From UBA1858 sp045105615 (GTDB taxonomy: Bacteria; Pseudomonadota; Gammaproteobacteria; UBA4575): 64,000 nucleotides of DNA. This document shows, in pieces, positions 61,019-64,000 of the stretch. The notes beneath the pieces were generated by a model. The model saw nothing but the letters and a program-made list of their open reading frames with translations, had not been told where the DNA came from and ran no database searches. The translations under genes and the position numbers were made by a program. How positions within the stretch are numbered: the stretch's first letter is position 1; every line of letters begins with the position of its first letter. The DNA lies in contig JBGCDS010000027.1 in assembly GCA_045105615.1 (NCBI GenBank), positions 15,806 to 79,805 of the forward strand, written 5' to 3'.

Positions 61019-61648
61019 TTAACTTCGAAAGCTTTCGACCGGCTTCACTTCTTGCAAATCAAATTTTTTATGATTTTTTATAAAGTCGCTTCTCTTCATA
61101 AACTTATCTTTTTTATCGGTGATAATTCGATAGATTAGTAACAACACCCCAATCCCCAATGAAATAATCCCCATGCCAAATACGCTATACAGCTGTCCCA
61201 CGCTGTAAATAATACCAACCCCGCTAGCAAGAAATATTAAACCAATAATAAACGCTGCAAAATTACTAGCATCATAAACATCGTGATAATTTTTTGCAGG
61301 GGACACGATTAAACTCACTTCTTGTCCAGTCTTGTATTTCAACGTCCCTGTACCACCCTCACTACTCAGAGATGTAAACTCCTCACCATTCGGCATGATG
61401 TATTCAAACACAGGATAGAGAGTATGCTTAACACGTTCGATTTCTTTTCCATTTCGAACTTTCTTTTTAACTCGCTTGTGATTAATCGCTCCAACCACCC
61501 TGCCTGATACTCGCACACCAAAAAGACGCATATAAATCATCACTACAACAAGAAACAAACCAATCAAAATAAGTACCAGCGCAAGTAACAGCCACATAGA
61601 GAATAACTCAGAAAACAAAGATTCCAATGCTAGTAAAATAAACTCCAT
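61019..61648 (-). CDS. DUF3592-like membrane protein
   Basis: 209 aa from the ATG at 61648 (GGGGTG in front); four codons more are open upstream. One N-terminal membrane helix, a beta-rich extracytoplasmic domain (VSGRVVGAINHKRV; HTLYPVFEYIMPNGEEFTSLSSEG; KTGQEVSLIVSPAKNYHDVYDAS), then two C-terminal helices. The pattern YPVFEYxxxNG..., GxxVxVxYxPxNP..A is DUF3592. Function unknown. Confidence 0.75.
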   Translation of the reverse strand: MEFILLALESLFSELFSMWLLLALVLILIGLFLVVVMIYMRLFGVRVSGRVVGAINHKRVKKKVRNGKEIERVKHTLYPVFEYIMPNGEEFTSLSSEGGTGTLKYKTGQEVSLIVSPAKNYHDVYDASNFAAFIIGLIFLASGVGIIYSVGQLYSVFGMGIISLGIGVLLLIYRIITDKKDKFMKRSDFIKNHKKFDLQEVKPVESFRS

Positions 61649-61849
61649 AAGACACCCCAACGATATAAACTACTACGAGTATCATCGAGACCACTAGTCA
61701 TTGATAGGAATAAACGGACTATTGGCAAATAATAGGTATCTGAGGGCATAAATTGAGCACACAGACAAGACACATTCACAAGCAAATAAAGTCTTTCCCT
61801 ACATGCTTCTATTTATCATGAAATTATTTCATACAAAGAATATTTCAAA

Positions 61850-63130
61850 GTGAGCAATTCATTTACTAGCGTTAGAGTAGACATAAAAAAAGTTGCTGCC
61901 ATTATCAGCTTAATTATAGCGGGCGAAATAATCTTTGCACTACCATTCCATTTAGCGCGCTTCTTTCGTCCTACCATGCTGGAAGTATTTGAACTTACCA
62001 CCACACAGTTAGGCGCCATCCAAGGACTCTATGGCATCGTTGCCATGTTGTCTTATTTTCCCGGTGGTTTACTTGCTGATCGCTTTCCCACACATAAACT
62101 ATTAGCAGTCTCCTTATGGTTGACAGGATTAGGGGGGTTATATCTAGCTAGTTTTCCTGGTTACACAGAATCATTGATAGTGTTCGCGTTTTTCGGCTTA
62201 ACGACTATCATGCTGTTTTGGGGCGCACTCATTCGAGCAACACGTGAATGGGGAGGCTTGCAACAACAGGGGATGGCATTTGGATTATTAGAAGGTGGGC
62301 GAGGATTATTAGCAGTGGCCCTAGCCTCTTTAGGCGTTTTGCTATTTGAATTATCTTTTCCAGATGGCTATAACACTGCTACCTTAGTAGAAAAACAATA
62401 CACCTTTAGCATTGTCATTTATGCATATACTTTAGTTACGTTACTAACAGGAGTACTAGTGTGGTTTAGCTTGAAAACACACTCAAATCACTCATCAAAA
62501 AATTTACCTAATTCAATTTCTAACCACTTTTTTACAAACATTAAAAAAATAACTCGTATTCTCGCAGTAAGGTGGCAAGCAGTCATCATACTTTGCGCCT
62601 ATGCCGGTTATAAAGGATTAGATCATTTATCATTATATGCGGTTGAAGCCTATGACTACGATGCTATACAAGCCGCAAAGCTAGTGACATTAGCTGCATG
62701 GCTCCGTCCAGTTGCTGCTGTGTTAGCTGGCGTCATCGCAGATCACACTCATCCGGTTAAAATGCTGATATTAAGTTTTGGTGTGTTTCTGCTAACGAAT
62801 CTGTACTTTGCATTTTCAACACCCGCACCTCACCTGGCATGGATATTCGTCAGTAATGTCATGATCACATTTACCGCTGTATTTGCTTTACGTGCTTTAT
62901 ATTTTGCAATATTTGAACACTATCAGTTACCACGCACGCTCACCGGTTCCGCAGTAGGGTTAGTTTCTGTGATTGGCTTTTTACCTGATGTATTTATTCT
63001 ATATATGGCAGGCAGATTAGTCGATACCTACCCCGGCATTCAAGGACATCAATACTTTTTCATGATTTTAGCTGCGTTTGCTTTTGCAGGATTGCTTGCT
63101 AGCTTAAAACTAAAAATTGATCAACGTTGA
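61850..63130 (+). CDS. Major facilitator superfamily transporter
   Basis: 426 aa, twelve membrane helices. GTG start without a strong ribosome binding site. MFS motif A appears as GGLLADRFPTHKLLAVSL after helix 2 and as AGVIADHTHPVKMLILSFG after helix 8. The opening LARFFRPTMLEVFELTTTQLGAIQGLYGIVAML resembles transporters of the nitrate/nitrite or UhpC-like type only loosely; substrate unknown. Confidence 0.87.
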   Translation: MSNSFTSVRVDIKKVAAIISLIIAGEIIFALPFHLARFFRPTMLEVFELTTTQLGAIQGLYGIVAMLSYFPGGLLADRFPTHKLLAVSLWLTGLGGLYLASFPGYTESLIVFAFFGLTTIMLFWGALIRATREWGGLQQQGMAFGLLEGGRGLLAVALASLGVLLFELSFPDGYNTATLVEKQYTFSIVIYAYTLVTLLTGVLVWFSLKTHSNHSSKNLPNSISNHFFTNIKKITRILAVRWQAVIILCAYAGYKGLDHLSLYAVEAYDYDAIQAAKLVTLAAWLRPVAAVLAGVIADHTHPVKMLILSFGVFLLTNLYFAFSTPAPHLAWIFVSNVMITFTAVFALRALYFAIFEHYQLPRTLTGSAVGLVSVIGFLPDVFILYMAGRLVDTYPGIQGHQYFFMILAAFAFAGLLASLKLKIDQR

Positions 63131-63137
63131 TAATCAA

Positions 63138-63159
63138 ATAAAGGATACTGACCCCTTTA
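63138..63159. repeat. Single REP-like arm behind the MFS gene
   Basis: ATAAAGGATACTGACCCCTT at 63138-63157 matches one arm of the REPIN-like element at 49171-49234 (AAAGGGTACTGACCCCTTTT) with one substitution. A 14-base fragment of the same (ATAAAGGATACTGA) is at 59287-59300. Confidence 0.65.
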
Positions 63160-63211
63160 CCCCCTCTCAGCATATAGCGCATACCAGCCAATAGCGAACA
63201 TTCTAAGCAGG

Positions 63212-63667
63212 TTACTGATTCAAATAATAAATTGAATAGTTGAGATAAATCGCAAAACTCACCCACCCCAAATAAGGAATCAGTAAAATGCCAGCTATTT
63301 TTTCTATCCTATAAAATATAAATGTCGTAACTAAAATCAATATCCACAAAAATAGAATTTCAATGAGCGCAAGACCTGGACTCTGCATCCCAAAGAATAG
63401 ATATGACCATAAAGCATTAAAACAAAGTTGTATTATAAATAAGGCTAATGCAAGGCTTATGGTTTTCCTTTGCTTCTCCCCGATTCGCCATGCAGCAATA
63501 CCCATTAAAACGAATAAAATATTCCAAACAATTGGAAATATAATATTTGGTGGATTTAGCAGGGGTTTTTGTAGTGACTGATACCACTCTCCCGGACTAA
63601 ACAGCGAACCTATAAATCCAGCCAACATGCATAGCGCGATCCAAAATATTAAATTTAACCATCTCAT
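63212..63667 (-). CDS. tspO: TspO/MBR family tryptophan-rich sensory protein
   Basis: 151 aa, five membrane helices. GSLFSPGEWYQSLQKPLLNPPNIIFPIVWNILFVLMGIAAW and QLCFNALWSYLFFGMQSPGLALIE are the TspO signature (WYxxLxKPxxxPPxxxFPxVW; NxxWSxxFF). TspO binds porphyrins and responds to oxygen/light stress. Full length. Confidence 0.93.
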   Translation of the reverse strand: MRWLNLIFWIALCMLAGFIGSLFSPGEWYQSLQKPLLNPPNIIFPIVWNILFVLMGIAAWRIGEKQRKTISLALALFIIQLCFNALWSYLFFGMQSPGLALIEILFLWILILVTTFIFYRIEKIAGILLIPYLGWVSFAIYLNYSIYYLNQ

Positions 63668-63701
63668 TACTATTTATCTTCCAAAAATTTTATAGATGCT
63701 C

Positions 63702-63732
63702 TATGTCTGCTATCGGCTCAATAGCGGTCATT
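63702..63732 (-). repeat. Copy of the dispersed GACCGCT repeat (inverted)
   Basis: On the minus strand it reads AATGACCGCTATTGAGCCGA followed by TAGCAGACATA. It lies between tspO and the truncated membrane-protein gene and overlaps the latter's final codon. Confidence 0.5.
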
Positions 63733-64000
63733 TAGTATCAATGCCTAATGAAGCGATAAGTTCATAATATCCTATAAAAACAACTATGAAAAAAATTAAT
63801 ATAAGCAGCTCATGTTTATATCCATGTTTATGAAAATATTCTCTATCTCTATGATGAGCAACATCCATCAATTCATCGCCAAAACGAATCGAGAGAAAAG
63901 TACCTAATCCAGAAAGTAGAATAACGCTCCAATAAGGATAAGGATTTGTAAGAATTGCATAAAATATCTTTGTTATTTTTGTCGTTTCGTAATATTCGGT
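63728..64000 (-). CDS. Membrane protein, C-terminal part only (cut by window edge)
   Basis: 90 codons are in the window, ending with TGA (complement of 63728-63730); the start lies beyond the right edge. Two membrane helices (PYWSVILLSGLGTFLSIRF and ELLILIFFIVVFIGYYELIASL) separated by a His/Arg-rich loop (DVAHHRDREYFHKHGYKHE). The family cannot be named from this part. Confidence 0.6.
   Translation of the reverse strand, partial: TEYYETTKITKIFYAILTNPYPYWSVILLSGLGTFLSIRFGDELMDVAHHRDREYFHKHGYKHELLILIFFIVVFIGYYELIASLGIDTK

Overview
The window looks like chromosomal DNA of a low-GC (about 40%), probably aquatic, sulfur-oxidising gammaproteobacterium. The gammaproteobacterial assignment rests on the mreBCD, gatCAB, rnd, slt, greB, pdxH, ptrB, tcdA and msrA proteins and on several small DUF families (DUF2835, DUF2970, DUF3833, DUF2878) typical of that class. 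Sulfur oxidation is inferred from a complete aprM-aprB-aprA operon (45.8-49.0 kb), the membrane-anchored adenylylsulfate reductase used in reverse to oxidise sulfite through APS. I see no tRNA, rRNA, CRISPR array, prophage, integrase or transposase gene.

Layout. 0-10.4 kb: cell-shape genes mreBCD divergent from gatCAB (gatB cut by the left edge), a DMT transporter, a dynamin-like membrane GTPase next to a ChaN-like haem-binding protein, RNase D, an IbaG/BolA protein and two small cytochromes c. 10.5-25.7 kb: ordinary metabolism and housekeeping (O-acetylhomoserine sulfhydrylase, Slt transglycosylase, GreB, a TrmB-like methyltransferase, oligopeptidase B, PdxH) mixed with small uncharacterised genes, ending in a response regulator/histidine kinase/DCC-protein operon. 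25.9-32.0 kb: a tightly overlapping eight-gene operon (chalcone-isomerase-like, DUF3833 lipoprotein, NTF2-like, SDR, FAD oxidoreductase, DUF1365, cyclopropane-fatty-acid-synthase-like, DUF2878) that probably modifies membrane lipid acyl chains. It is divergent from the two-component genes across a perfect 32-bp palindrome. 32.0-45.4 kb: MsrA, a SprT-like zincin, TatD, TcdA, a NYN nuclease-like protein, a K+ channel-like protein, a divergent LysR/SDR pair, a mercury/metal-type transport cluster, a YbjQ-YbjQ-M48 protease operon, MscS and HPP membrane proteins.

45.8-53.8 kb: aprMBA, closed by a strong terminator and a REPIN-like double hairpin, followed on the same strand by seven poorly characterised genes (an FKBP/SlyD-like isomerase, a TPR-like protein, a YCII protein, two tandem paralogues and others). 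53.9-64 kb: a VPxPA-type C-terminal sorting protein, a DsbA-superfamily protein without CxxC, an acetyltransferase, an HxlR/cytochrome P460 pair, small membrane proteins, a periplasmic rhodanese, an MFS transporter, TspO and a truncated membrane protein. This last part also holds several copies of a short dispersed repeat containing GACCGCT.

How the genes may work together: aprMBA, a secreted rhodanese and small cytochromes c fit sulfur-based electron transport, although no dsr, sox or sat genes lie in the window. The lipid operon, MsrA, PdxH and metal/redox proteins fit a stress-response theme. The least understood parts are the lipid operon with its palindrome and the gene set downstream of aprA. 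All functional statements come from reading protein motifs by eye; no database search was possible.
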